A stretch of DNA of 45,904 bases from Acidimicrobiia bacterium (GTDB taxonomy: Bacteria > Acidobacteriota > Terriglobia > Bryobacterales > Bryobacteraceae). The stretch covers positions 1-45,904 of the forward strand of contig VFZE01000047.1 of assembly GCA_016871315.1 (NCBI GenBank), written 5' to 3'. The position numbers and the translations under genes were made by a program. This document shows positions 1 to 8,800 of this stretch, piece by piece (the stretch's first letter is position 1; each line of letters opens with the position of its first letter). The notes below the pieces were generated by a model. The model saw nothing but the letters and a program-made list of their open reading frames with translations, was not told the DNA's origin and made no database searches.

Positions 1-1
1 A

Positions 2-241
2 CCGCTGAAGGATACCCAGCAGCTTACCGACCTGGTCAGTTTCGCCAGAAGGCTGAAGCTTTCCCCGGATGACAAGCAGGAGGCGTTGCTCCCGAGCACC
101 GCCAAGCGTGTGCTGCTGAATTGCGCGCGCCAGTGGGGCAATTCCACCGTCACCGCGGCCAAGGTCCTCCACGAGGCCCTCCGCGTCCCCGGCAGCCTCA
201 TTGTCGTCGTCAGCCCCAGCGCCCGCCAAAGCGCCGACTTC
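2..241 (+). pseudogene. Phage terminase large-subunit-like ATPase, N-terminal remnant
   Basis: The frame open from the left edge resembles the start of large terminase (DNA-packaging) ATPases found as orphan genes in acidobacterial genomes: a basic segment, then LLNCARQWGNST, then a beta-strand-like stretch ending in VVVSPSARQSADF. In active relatives the motif reads RQWGKST or similar and the Lys is the Walker A lysine. Here bases 140-142 encode Asn. After residue ADF the similarity stops and the frame runs into the rplM promoter and start region, ending at 322. The gene also begins outside the window. I read it as a decayed, truncated remnant, not a working gene. Family assignment is from motif memory only. 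Confidence 0.5.
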
Positions 242-253
242 CCACTCATCCAT

Positions 254-282
254 TTGACACCCGCCACTCCTTCGGCTACCCT
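254..282 (+). promoter_or_regulatory. Putative sigma-70 promoter of the rplM operon
   Basis: TTGACA (254-259) is separated by 17 bases from TACCCT (277-282), which fits the relaxed TAnnnT form of a -10 box in high-GC bacteria. The expected start of transcription is near 289-290, about 30 bases ahead of the rplM ATG at 319. The same -10 hexamer and spacing recur ahead of the ilvB leader (44265-44293). The alternative -10 TAAAAT at 282-287 would need a 22-base spacer and is less likely. Confidence 0.6.
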
Positions 283-318
283 AAAATATTGTAAGTATTG
301 CAGGGAGATCGTCTGTCT

Positions 319-744
319 ATGAGTACCCATTTCCCGTCCGGCACTCAGATTGTGCGCACTTGGCACGTCATTGATGCCGACGGCCTCGTTCTCGGCCGCA
401 TCGCCTCCAAGGCGGCCATGCTCTTGATGGGCAAGCACAAGCCCACCTATACGCCCTTCCTCGACACCGGCGATCATGTCGTCATCATCAATGCCGACAA
501 GGTCCGCCTCACCGGGCAGAAGGAGCGCGACAAAGTCTACCGCCACCATTCCGGCTATCCTGGCGGCCTCAAGGAAATCGGCGCCGCGAAAATGCGCGCC
601 ACCCGTCCCGTCAAAATGGTCGAGCTCGCCATCGCCGGCATGCTCCCCAAGACCAAGCTCGGCAAGCAGATGTACCGCAAGCTCAACGTCTACGCCGGGC
701 CCAAGCATCCTCACCAGGCCCAGAAGCCGCAGCCCATCAGCTAA
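319..744 (+). CDS. rplM: 50S ribosomal protein L13
   Basis: The 141-residue product is a full-length L13, an early-assembly protein of the large ribosomal subunit. Diagnostic stretches are [16 protein letters not shown] near the N-terminus, [13 protein letters not shown] in the middle and [16 protein letters not shown] followed by [14 protein letters not shown] at the C-terminus. I place the start at ATG 319 because it follows a GGGAG element (303-307) and gives the usual N-terminus; an upstream in-frame TTG at 298 would add seven untypical residues. It is the first gene of a run rplM-rpsI-rpsB-tsf-pyrH-frr and is followed by rpsI after 32 bases, the standard L13-S9 pairing. Confidence 0.97.
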   Translation: MSTHFPSGTQIVRTWHVIDADGLVLGRIASKAAMLLMGKHKPTYTPFLDTGDHVVIINADKVRLTGQKERDKVYRHHSGYPGGLKEIGAAKMRATRPVKMVELAIAGMLPKTKLGKQMYRKLNVYAGPKHPHQAQKPQPIS

Positions 745-776
745 TTGAAGGAATTGAAGGAAAGGATTTCTACCGA

Positions 777-1172
777 GTGCCAGCGTTAATTCAGCATCTG
801 GGAACGGGGCGCCGCAAAACTTCCGTCGCCCGTGTCATTCTCCGGCCCGGCAGCGGCGAGTTCAAAATCAACGGCCGCTCCATCGATACCTATTTCACCG
901 CCGAAGCCTCTCGCGCTCTCGTGCGCCAGCCCTTGCTGGCCACCGAAACGGCGGACAAGTTTGATGTCTTGGTGAACACCACCGGCGGCGGCTATACCGG
1001 CCAGGCCGGTGCCATCCGTCTCGGGATCGCACGCGCTCTCTGCAACTTCAACGTCGAGCTCCGCGGCAAGCTCAAGCAGCTCGGCATGCTCACCCGCGAT
1101 CCGCGCGCCCATGAAAGAAAGAAGTATGGGCAGAAGGGCGCCCGCAAGAGGTTCCAGTTCTCCAAGCGCTAA
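777..1172 (+). CDS. rpsI: 30S ribosomal protein S9
   Basis: The 131-residue product is S9, whose C-terminal tail reaches the decoding centre. Visible landmarks are [12 protein letters not shown] at the N-terminus, the [19 protein letters not shown] core and the terminal basic tail ending [17 protein letters not shown], where the last Arg is the universally conserved P-site contact. The start is GTG 777, preceded by a purine-rich GGAAAGGA at 758-765. The gene sits immediately after rplM and is presumably cotranscribed with it. Length and termini are normal for the family. Confidence 0.97.
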   Translation: MPALIQHLGTGRRKTSVARVILRPGSGEFKINGRSIDTYFTAEASRALVRQPLLATETADKFDVLVNTTGGGYTGQAGAIRLGIARALCNFNVELRGKLKQLGMLTRDPRAHERKKYGQKGARKRFQFSKR

Positions 1173-1188
1173 TCCGTTTTCCCGGCCC

Positions 1189-1203
1189 GCCGCCTTGTGC
1201 GGC
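1189..1203 (+). other. Hairpin in the rpsI-rpsB spacer
   Basis: The 125-base spacer between rpsI and rpsB holds GCCGC (1189-1193), a five-base loop and GCGGC (1199-1203). No T-run follows, so it is not a convincing intrinsic terminator. It could be a processing or attenuating structure, or part of a leader for the rpsB-tsf half of the operon. No clear promoter is visible in the rest of the spacer. Confidence 0.3.
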
Positions 1204-1297
1204 CGGCCTTCTGCGCCGCCGGCAAATCTCGCTTTGGACCGCCGGTTCTTGAGGCGCGCAACCGTCGTCAACTTCCGAACACTAAACAGGAGGCAAT

Positions 1298-2161
1298 TTG
1301 CCGTCGATTTCCATGAAGGAATTGCTCGAAGCCGGCGTTCACTTCGGGCACCAGACCAAGCGCTGGAATCCAAAGATGAAGGAATACATCTTTGGCGAAC
1401 GTAACGGGATCTACATCGTCGATCTCCAGAAAACTCTCAAGCTCTTCAAGGACGCCATGCGCTTCGTTGCCGAACAGGCCTCCCAAGGCAAGACCGTCCT
1501 GTTTGTCGGCACTAAGCGCCAGGCCCAGGAAGCCGTTGCCGAAGAGGCTACCCGCTGCGCCATGTTCTATGTCAATCAGCGCTGGCTCGGCGGCCTGCTC
1601 ACCAATTTCTCCACCGTGCAGCGCTCCATCCGCCGCCTCAAGGATCTCGAGGCCATGGTCGCCGAAGGCCACGAAGGCCGCGCCAAGAAAGAAATCGGCC
1701 GCCTCGAGCGCGAGCGCAAACACCTCACCCAGAATCTCGCCGGCATCAAGGAAATGGGCAACCTTCCCGACGTCGTCTTCGTCATCGACTCCAATAAGGA
1801 AGCCATCGCCGTCAAGGAAGCGCGCAAGCTCGGCATCCCCGTCGTCGCCGTCGTCGACACCAACTGCGACCCCGACATGGTCGACTGGGTCATCCCTGGC
1901 AACGACGACGCCCTCCGCGCCATCCGCCTCTTCACCAACAAAGTCTCTGAGGCCGTCATCGAAGGCCGCGCCCTTGCTTCCGAGCACGACTTTGCCGCCG
2001 CCTCCGTCGTCACCGAGGAAACTCCGGTCGAGGAATCCACCGAGTACAGCCAGTACTTCGAACCCCAGTACGCCGAAAAGCTCATGTCGGAATCCCTCTC
2101 CGAGGATGACCTCGCCGCCATGGTCCCCAAGCGCACGCTGCTCGAAGCCGAGGCCGATTAA
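1298..2161 (+). CDS. rpsB: 30S ribosomal protein S2
   Basis: The 287-residue product is S2, a late-assembling small-subunit protein. The N-terminus [24 protein letters not shown] is the family signature; [10 protein letters not shown] and the [19 protein letters not shown] segment are also diagnostic. The start is unusual: TTG 1298 lies four bases after a perfect AGGAGG (1288-1293), whereas the in-frame ATG at 1313 is 19 bases away from it, so TTG is preferred. The C-terminal 50 or so residues form an acidic extension ([17 protein letters not shown]) longer than in E. coli S2. It is followed by tsf after 30 bases, the usual order. Confidence 0.96.
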   Translation: MPSISMKELLEAGVHFGHQTKRWNPKMKEYIFGERNGIYIVDLQKTLKLFKDAMRFVAEQASQGKTVLFVGTKRQAQEAVAEEATRCAMFYVNQRWLGGLLTNFSTVQRSIRRLKDLEAMVAEGHEGRAKKEIGRLERERKHLTQNLAGIKEMGNLPDVVFVIDSNKEAIAVKEARKLGIPVVAVVDTNCDPDMVDWVIPGNDDALRAIRLFTNKVSEAVIEGRALASEHDFAAASVVTEETPVEESTEYSQYFEPQYAEKLMSESLSEDDLAAMVPKRTLLEAEAD

Positions 2162-2191
2162 GCCCCGCCTCATCACCGGAAGAAGATTCAC

Positions 2192-2803
2192 ATGCCCGAA
2201 ATTACTGCCGCTCTCGTTAAGCAGCTCCGCGACAAAACCGGAGCCGGAATGATGGACTGCAAAAAGGCCCTCGAAGAGGCCCAAGGCGACGTCGCCGAAG
2301 CCGAAGTTGTCCTTCGCAAGAAGGGAATGTCCTCCGCCGCCAAGCGCACCACCCGCGCCGCCCATCAAGGCCAAATCGGAGCCTACATCCATCCTGGCTC
2401 TCAGCTCGGCGTCCTCGTCGAGATCAACTGCGAAACCGACTTCGTCGCCCGTACGCCCGATTTCACCGAGCTCGTCAAGGACATCGCCATGCACGTCGCC
2501 GCGGCCGACCCGCGCTACCTCCGCCGCGAAAATGTTCCCAACGACGTCCTCGAAAAGGAAAAGGAAATCGCCCGCGACCGCGCCAAGGCCGAAGGCAAAC
2601 CCGAAAAGGTCCTCGACAAGATCGTCGAAGGCCGCCTCGCCAAGTTCTACGAAGAGGTCTGCCTGATGGAGCAGCCCTTCATCAAGGACAACACTGTCAC
2701 CATCGAGCAGCTCCTCAAGGCTCTCAACGCCAAGATGCAGGAGAACATCATCATCTCGCGCTTCTCCCGCTTCAAGGTCGGCGACGCCGCTCCTTCCTCT
2801 TAA
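2192..2803 (+). CDS. tsf: Translation elongation factor Ts
   Basis: EF-Ts is the guanine-nucleotide exchange factor that recycles EF-Tu. The 203-residue product has the N-terminal UBA-like segment with the signature [18 protein letters not shown] and then the [15 protein letters not shown] core motif. At about 200 residues it is a short-form EF-Ts; the E. coli protein is about 280. ATG 2192 follows a weak GGAAGAAG. It sits between rpsB and pyrH, as in most bacteria, and is followed by pyrH after 17 bases. Confidence 0.96.
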   Translation: MPEITAALVKQLRDKTGAGMMDCKKALEEAQGDVAEAEVVLRKKGMSSAAKRTTRAAHQGQIGAYIHPGSQLGVLVEINCETDFVARTPDFTELVKDIAMHVAAADPRYLRRENVPNDVLEKEKEIARDRAKAEGKPEKVLDKIVEGRLAKFYEEVCLMEQPFIKDNTVTIEQLLKALNAKMQENIIISRFSRFKVGDAAPSS

Positions 2804-2820
2804 AGGACGACCAACCGCCG

Positions 2821-3528
2821 ATGCCCAAATACGAGCGCATCCTTCTCAAGTTGAGCGGCGAGGTGCTGGCGGGCTCGGCCGGTTTTGGCATCGACGGCTC
2901 CCGCATTCACTCGCTCGCCGCCGAAGTCGCCGAGGTCGCCCGCGCCGGCCCCCAGATCGGCTTGGTCGTCGGTGGCGGCAACATCTTCCGCGGCGTCTCT
3001 TCCGCCGCCCGCGACATGGATCGCGTCGCCGCCGATCACATGGGCATGCTCGCCACCGTGATCAACGCCATCGCGCTGCAGGACGCTCTCGAACAGCAGG
3101 GCGCTCCCACGCGCGTCATGACCGCCATCCAGATGCACCAGGTGGCCGAACCCTATATCCGCCGCCGCGCGCTGCGCCACCTCGACAAAGGCCGCATCGT
3201 CATCTTCGCCGCCGGCACATCCAACCCCTATTTCTCGACCGACACCGCTGCCACCCTCCGCGCTCTCGAGATCAAGGCGCAGGTCGTCGCCAAGGCCACC
3301 CGCGTCGACGGTGTCTACGACAAGGATCCGCTCAAGCACCCGGATGCTGTCCGCTACGACGAGGTCTCTTATCTGGAAGTGCTCTCCAAGAACCTCGCCG
3401 TCATGGACGCTTCCGCCGTCGCCATGTGCCGCGACAATCGCATGCCGATCCAGGTTTTCCATCTCAACACGCATGGCAATATAATGCGTATGGCGATGGG
3501 CGAACCCATCGGCACCATCATTCGCTAG
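2821..3528 (+). CDS. pyrH: UMP kinase
   Basis: PyrH phosphorylates UMP to UDP using ATP and belongs to the amino-acid-kinase fold family, unlike eukaryotic UMP/CMP kinases. The 235-residue protein starts with [15 protein letters not shown] (phosphate-binding lysine region), has [10 protein letters not shown], and carries [18 protein letters not shown] and [14 protein letters not shown], all typical of bacterial PyrH. Length is normal. It occupies the conserved tsf-pyrH-frr order and is followed by frr 12 bases later. Confidence 0.96.
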   Translation: MPKYERILLKLSGEVLAGSAGFGIDGSRIHSLAAEVAEVARAGPQIGLVVGGGNIFRGVSSAARDMDRVAADHMGMLATVINAIALQDALEQQGAPTRVMTAIQMHQVAEPYIRRRALRHLDKGRIVIFAAGTSNPYFSTDTAATLRALEIKAQVVAKATRVDGVYDKDPLKHPDAVRYDEVSYLEVLSKNLAVMDASAVAMCRDNRMPIQVFHLNTHGNIMRMAMGEPIGTIIR

Positions 3529-3540
3529 GGACACCAATTC

Positions 3541-4104
3541 ATGAGCACTGTCAAAGAAATCGAAGCCAACGCAAGAACTCGAATGGGCAAGGTTCTCGCC
3601 GACCTGCAACACGCCATGGCCGCCATCCGCACCGGCCGCGCCTCAATTTCCATCCTCGATAACATTCGCGTCGATTACTACGGCACGCCCACGCCGCTCA
3701 ACCAGCTCGCCACGCTGCACGTTCCCGAGCCTTCGATGATCACCGCCCAGCCCTGGGACGTCTCCCAAATCGGAGCCATCGAGAAGTCCATCCGCGCCTC
3801 CGAGCTCGGCCTCAACCCGATGAATGACGGCAAGCTCATCCGCATCCCCATTCCGCCGCTTACCGAAGAGCGCCGCAAAGAGCTCGTCAAGCATCTTCAC
3901 CACATCACCGAAGAGCACCGCGTCGCTGTCCGCAACATCCGCCGCGACGCCAACGACGCCGTCAAGAAGCTGCTCAAGAACAAAGAGATCAGCGAGGACG
4001 AAGACCGCCGCGCCCACGACGAGATCCAGAAAATCACCGGCTCGGAAATGCAAAAGCTCGAGCAGGCCGCCAAGACCAAGGAGAAAGAGATCCTCGAAAT
4101 CTGA
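3541..4104 (+). CDS. frr: Ribosome recycling factor
   Basis: RRF splits post-termination ribosomes together with EF-G. The 187-residue product is full length: a three-helix bundle with the conserved segment AAIRTGRASISILDNIRVDYYG, the beta-sandwich motif TPLNQLA and the C-terminal helix region RRDANDAVKKLLKNKEISEDE. It is the last gene of the translation operon; beyond its stop the DNA holds only a degraded TonB fragment, so the operon most likely ends here, although I see no clean terminator. Confidence 0.96.
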   Translation: MSTVKEIEANARTRMGKVLADLQHAMAAIRTGRASISILDNIRVDYYGTPTPLNQLATLHVPEPSMITAQPWDVSQIGAIEKSIRASELGLNPMNDGKLIRIPIPPLTEERRKELVKHLHHITEEHRVAVRNIRRDANDAVKKLLKNKEISEDEDRRAHDEIQKITGSEMQKLEQAAKTKEKEILEI

Positions 4105-4141
4105 TCCGTTCCTTGGCTGGAACTTTTCCGCCCCTCCCGGT

Positions 4142-4397
4142 GTGACGCCGCGCCCCTTCGTCGCCCCCACGCCAATCCCGGACCGCATTATGCAGTGGAT
4201 CGAGGATGCGCCGCTGCCGGCCGGGACCTCGGTGATCGGCGACACGCGTGCCACCAGCGTGGGCAGGCGGCCATCCGCTGCTGTCGCCGGCGGCGCTTGA
4301 TGCCGTCCGGCAGTGGCGCTACCGCCCGGCGACGCGGAACGGCGATCCGGTGGATGTCGCGCTCTCCATCGAGATTCACTTCACGCTGAGTCAGTGA
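4142..4397 (+). pseudogene. TonB (energy transducer) C-terminal remnant
   Basis: This gene-poor stretch between frr and the aminotransferase contains two out-of-frame pieces of a TonB-like protein. Bases 4142-4232 read as a Pro-rich linker (PRPFVAPTPIPDRI, then IEDAPLPAGTSVIG). Bases 4269-4394 read GHPLLSPAALDAVRQWRYRP followed by a segment ending in EIHFTLSQ, which is the C-terminal domain that contacts TonB-dependent receptors, closed by a TGA at 4395-4397. A TGA at 4233 separates the second frame from anything upstream, and the expected YPPLAR region is missing. No intact start or transmembrane anchor exists. Family identity of the C-terminal piece is strong; decay is directly visible. Confidence 0.7.
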
Positions 4398-4431
4398 AAA
4401 CGTAGTACCATGGCCTGCTAGGAGGCCATCG

Positions 4432-5529
4432 ATGCTTACTCGCCGTCAACTCGCCGCTCTGGGCGCGACCGTTTTGACCGAAGCCGCCCTCGCGCAGCGC
4501 GCCGCCGTGACCGGACCGATTCCGCCGGGCACCATCTGGCTCAACGCCAATGAGAATCCCGACGGGCCGCCCAAGGCGTCGCTCGAGGCGATGATGAAGG
4601 TGCTTCCGATGGCCGGCCGCTATCACTATCAGCAGTTCCGGCCCTTCTACTCGACGCTCGCCGCCAGCGAGGGATTGGATGCCTCGCAGATTCTGGTCGG
4701 CGCCGGCTCGAGCGAGGTGCTGCAATGCGCGATTCACGCCTTTACCGGACCGGGCCGGCCGCTGATCGCCGCCAACCCGACCTATGAGTCGCCGATGGCG
4801 GTGGCTGAAGCCGCCAACCGGCAAGTGATCCGTGTCGGGCTGACCTCGGCCTATGCCGCCGATGTCAAGAAGATGGTGGCCGAAGCCGACAAGGCCGGCG
4901 GCGGGCTCATCTATTTCTGCAATCCGAACAATCCGACATCGACGGTGACGTCGAAGCCCGACGTCAACTGGCTGATCGATAACCTGCCGCGCAACACCGT
5001 GGCCTTGATCGATGAAGCCTATTACCATTTCTCCGAATCGCCGAATCTGGAAAGCGCCGTCCGGCGGGTGAAGGAAGGCCGCGGCGTGGTTGTCTCGCGC
5101 ACATTCTCGAAGATCTACGGCATGGCCGGCCTGCGCGCCGGCTACGTCTGCGCGCGGCCGGACCTGATCGAAAAGATGACGCCGTTCCGCAACAACGTGA
5201 TCTCGATCGTCACTGTGCACGCGGTGCTGGCGGCACTGGAAAACGCACCGGCGCTGCTGGCCGAGCGCAAGGCGAAGTACAACCGCATCCGCGCCGGGGT
5301 CTGCGATTTTCTGAAGTCGAAAAACGTGCCGTATATCGATCCTCACGCCAACTTCATGATGATCGACATCAAGCGCGACGTACGCACCTTCGCCGGCGGG
5401 CTGCTTGCCAAGGGCGTCGCTGTCGGCCGGCCATTCCCGCCCATGGACGGTTTCCTGCGCGTCTCCATCGGCTCGGCCGAGGACATGGAGAAATTCAAGC
5501 GCGTCTTCTGGGAAGTTTATTCAGCCTGA
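4432..5529 (+). CDS. Exported PLP-dependent aminotransferase, HisC-like
   Basis: A 365-residue fold-type I aminotransferase resembling histidinol-phosphate aminotransferases. Visible motifs are LNANENPDGP near residue 37, the NPNNPT loop at 164-169, IDEAYYHF with the cofactor-binding Asp near 194, SRTFSKIYGMAGLRAGY with the Schiff-base Lys at about 227, and Arg235. The N-terminus, MLTRRQLAALG followed by a short apolar run ending near ALAQ, looks like a twin-arginine export signal, which is unusual for an amino-acid aminotransferase and would fit export of a folded PLP protein. ATG 4432 follows GGAGG (4421-4425). It stands alone, so substrate cannot be inferred; a histidine-biosynthesis role is not supported by context. 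Confidence 0.85.
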   Translation: MLTRRQLAALGATVLTEAALAQRAAVTGPIPPGTIWLNANENPDGPPKASLEAMMKVLPMAGRYHYQQFRPFYSTLAASEGLDASQILVGAGSSEVLQCAIHAFTGPGRPLIAANPTYESPMAVAEAANRQVIRVGLTSAYAADVKKMVAEADKAGGGLIYFCNPNNPTSTVTSKPDVNWLIDNLPRNTVALIDEAYYHFSESPNLESAVRRVKEGRGVVVSRTFSKIYGMAGLRAGYVCARPDLIEKMTPFRNNVISIVTVHAVLAALENAPALLAERKAKYNRIRAGVCDFLKSKNVPYIDPHANFMMIDIKRDVRTFAGGLLAKGVAVGRPFPPMDGFLRVSIGSAEDMEKFKRVFWEVYSA

Positions 5530-5607
5530 TGATAGCTTCAGGCTGCCGCGCGGCTTCGCCTGCTCCTGCTCCACTCATGTGTGGGGGCAGCACGGTGGCG
5601 ACGTCTA

Positions 5608-5731
5608 GTAGGTCGCCTTCGCGGAACCAGACACCGTCTGTGATCTTGCGGACGGAGTTGGGCTGGCCGTTTAAGTAGAGAGCGCTCCCGGCCAGAGAAA
5701 CGAACAGCATGACGAAAAGAAGGCGCCGCAT
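5608..5731 (-). pseudogene. Metallo-hydrolase N-terminal remnant
   Basis: On the minus strand an ATG at 5731 opens a signal-peptide-like segment (MRRLLFVMLFVSLAGSALYL) followed by SVRKITDGVWFREGD. That phrase resembles the opening of exported MBL-fold metallo-hydrolases, but the reading then passes into unrelated sequence and finally antisense to the aminotransferase tail, ending at 5495. No HxHxDH metal site is present. I interpret it as the 5-prime fragment of a lost gene filling most of the 5530-5862 spacer. The family guess is weak; it could also be a short exported orphan peptide. Confidence 0.4.
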
Positions 5732-5741
5732 AAGCAGACAG

Positions 5742-5778
5742 ATTATCACGGTTTGGCCGCAAACCAAGTTGTGATAAT
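5742..5778 (+). promoter_or_regulatory. Nested inverted repeat and extended -10 ahead of the TonB receptor
   Basis: Outer arms ATTATCAC (5742-5749) and GTGATAAT (5771-5778) are perfect complements. Inside them GGTTTG (5750-5755) and CAAACC (5760-5765) form a second perfect pair around a four-base loop. The right outer arm contains GATAAT (5773-5778) preceded by TGT, an extended -10 element, so a protein bound to the dyad would cover the promoter. The predicted start lies near 5785, leaving a leader of about 78 bases to the ATG at 5863. The same structure could instead act as an RNA hairpin if transcription begins upstream. Confidence 0.5.
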
Positions 5779-5862
5779 ATGTCAGCCGGGTTCGCTGAAT
5801 GGTATTGCCAACGACGGGCCGAAACAGGGGTTTGAGTTCAGAGATCAACGGGAGGTTAGGAA

Positions 5863-8800
5863 ATGCACAGCTTGAGAAGCGGAATGCTAATCGCTTTGGC
5901 GACGGCTTGCTTGATGGCGCAGACCGATCGCGGTGTGATCACCGGTACTGTAACGGATTCCTCGGGCGCCGCGGTCCCGGCCGCCAAGGTCGTGGCCACA
6001 CACAGCGCCACCAACGTCGCCTTCACTACCCAAACAACGAGCACAGGCGACTATACCGTGCCGTCGCTGCAAGTGGGCACGTATTCGATTCGCGTGGAGA
6101 AGGAAGGCTTCAAGGCTGCCGTGCGTTCCGGCATTATCGTGAACGCGGGCGCAACCGTATCGATTAACGCGCAGCTGGAGCTAGGCGCGGTTTCCGAATC
6201 GGTGCAGGTGGCGGCGACACTGGAACTGCTGCAAACCTCCACCGCGAAGGTCACCACCGCCGTCTCGAACAAGATGGTGGACGAGTTGCCGCTGGTGGTT
6301 GGCGGCGCCATGCGCGGGGCTTTTGATCTGGCTCTGATCACTCCGGAAGCCAACCAGCCGGGCGATGACAGCTTCAACGTAGGCGGCGGGCAGGGCGGGG
6401 CGTTTGGCGCGACGCTGGACGGTGTCTCGATTCTGACCGGGCGGTTCAATTCGGTGCAGTGGACGAACGTGAACACCCCGTCCGTGGATGCGCTCACCGA
6501 GTTTTCGGTGGAGACGAACGGATTCAAGGCGGAGTTCGGGCGCGGGCAGGGCGGCATGATCACGTTCTCTTCGAAGTCCGGCAGCAACGAGTTTCACGGC
6601 ACGCTGTACGAGTTCCTGCGCAATGACGCGCTGGATTCCCGGCGGTTCTTTGAAGATGCGAAGGCCAAGTACAAGCAGCACGACTTCGGCGGCAGCGTAG
6701 GCGGACCACTGGTGATCCCGAAGCTCTATGACGGACGCAACCGAACCTTCTTCTTCTTGAGCGGCGAGTGGTTCCGCAACCGGGTGGGGGCGGGCAGCGG
6801 GCGATTCTCGATTCCGACGCCGGAGATGTTCAACGGCGACTTCCGCAACTGGGTGGATGGCAGCGGCCGGGCGCTGACCATTTACGATCCTTCGACGACG
6901 CGTCCGAATCCTTCCGGGGCGGGCTTCATCAGAACCCCGTTCGCGAACAACCAAATCCCCACGAGCCGTTTCTCGGCGATCTCGCGCAACTACGTGCAGC
7001 TGGTGCGTGACCTGCTGCGCCCCAACAACGGCGCGGCGCCGGGATCGAGCGACTATGTGCGGAATAACTACATCAACAACGTTGGTACGGCGCTGGATCC
7101 CTGGACCAAGTACAGCGTGAAGGTGGATCACAATGTCACCACGAACGACCGTATCAACTTCCTCTACAACTACGGGTTGCATGAGACACTGCCCGGCGCC
7201 GATGGTTTTCCCGGCCTGCCGGCTCCGCTGGTGGACCGGCGGATCGACAATCAGAACTCGAACGTGATCCGGGCGACCTATGACAAGGTAATCACGCCGA
7301 CCATCGTGAACCACATGTTCGGCGGCTTCAATATGATGCTCGACAGCCATTTTGCGCTAACGCTGGATGGCGGCTGGGAAGCCAAAGGAATCTGTTTGAA
7401 GGGAGCATGGGACTGCAATCGTAATCTGCTGCGCACAGAGTTCTCCGACTACAACACCTGGGTGGCAAACGCCTACGACGGTTCGGAGAACTTCGCTTTC
7501 AGTTTCGGCGATGACGTCACCATCACCAAAGGGAAGCACACGTTCAAGATGGGCTATTTGTGGGAACGGATCCACTACAACGGCTTCGGCCAGCAGACCA
7601 TCGGCGGACTGTTCCGTGGCGACCGGCGGCTAACCAGCGTGCCGAACGACAACAATCTCTCTACCGGCGGCGGCAATGGCTTCGCGTCGTTCCTGCTGGG
7701 CCAGGCCTTCTCCGGCGGAACGGAAAACGACCGTTTCGTAGGGCAGCAGTGGCGGAGTCACTCATGGTATTTCCAGGATGACTACAAGCTGTCGCAGAAG
7801 CTGACGCTCAACTACGGAGTGCGCTACGAGTTTACGCTTCCGCCGATTGAGCAGACGGATAAGTGGAGCGATTTCGATCCGACGCTGCCCAACGCACGAG
7901 CCGACGGGCTTCCAGGCGCTTTGCGTTTCGCCGGCTTCGGCCAAGGACGAGAGAACAAGCGCGCCATTGCCGAAGGCTGGTACGGCGGCATCAGCCCGCG
8001 TCTCGGGCTCGCTTACGCAATGGACTCGAAGACCGTACTCCGATTGAGCGGCGGGCGTAGCTTCGGCGTTGCCAAGACCATTACCGGCAGCACCCACTTT
8101 GAAGGCGCGGTTTTGATTTTCCGGCCACAGAGTCTGAACAACGGCGTGACCGAGGCTTTCACCATGGACGGAGGTTTGCCGCCCTACACGAGACCGCCCG
8201 TAATCGACTCGACCTTCTCCAACGGCAACAACACAGCCTACTGGGATGGGGAAGCAGTGCGGCTGCCGGAGAACTATCAATACTCGTTCTCGATCCAGCG
8301 CCAGGTGACGGGCACAACAGTCTTCGAGGCGAACTATCACGCCACGATCGGCGCCCATCTGGTGGCGGGCTTGAAGCGCTACAACCAGCTTCCGTTCAGC
8401 CTGCTGGAGCGCTACGGCCGCAACGTTTTGGCAAGCTCGGTGACTTCGGCGGCGGCGGTGAACGCGGGGATCCGGCGCCCGTATAGGGACATTGATTGCC
8501 AGTTTTCGCTGGTGTGCAATCCGGTGAGCGTGGCGCAGGCGCTGCGGCCGTTCCCGCAGTTCCTCAACATCGATACATCCTCTGGCACCGGGGATAAGAG
8601 CGGGCATGCCAGCTACCACGCGCTGCTGCTCAAGGTCGACAAGCGCTATGCCGAAGGGGTGACGCTGCAAGGTTCCTACGTGTTATCGAAGTTGCTCACC
8701 GACGCAGACGGATATCAACCTGACAACGCGACGCTGGACCATTACAACCGCCGTTTGGAGAAATCGATCGGGGAGTTCGACCTCACGCACAACTTCAAGA

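Noticed and set aside
1189-1203. Intrinsic terminator between rpsI and rpsB
   Set aside because: Only a five-base stem and no T-run; kept as a hairpin of unknown role.
786-1373. Long minus-strand frame opposite rpsI and rpsB
   Set aside because: It is antisense to conserved ribosomal genes and has a low-complexity composition typical of shadow frames in GC-rich DNA.
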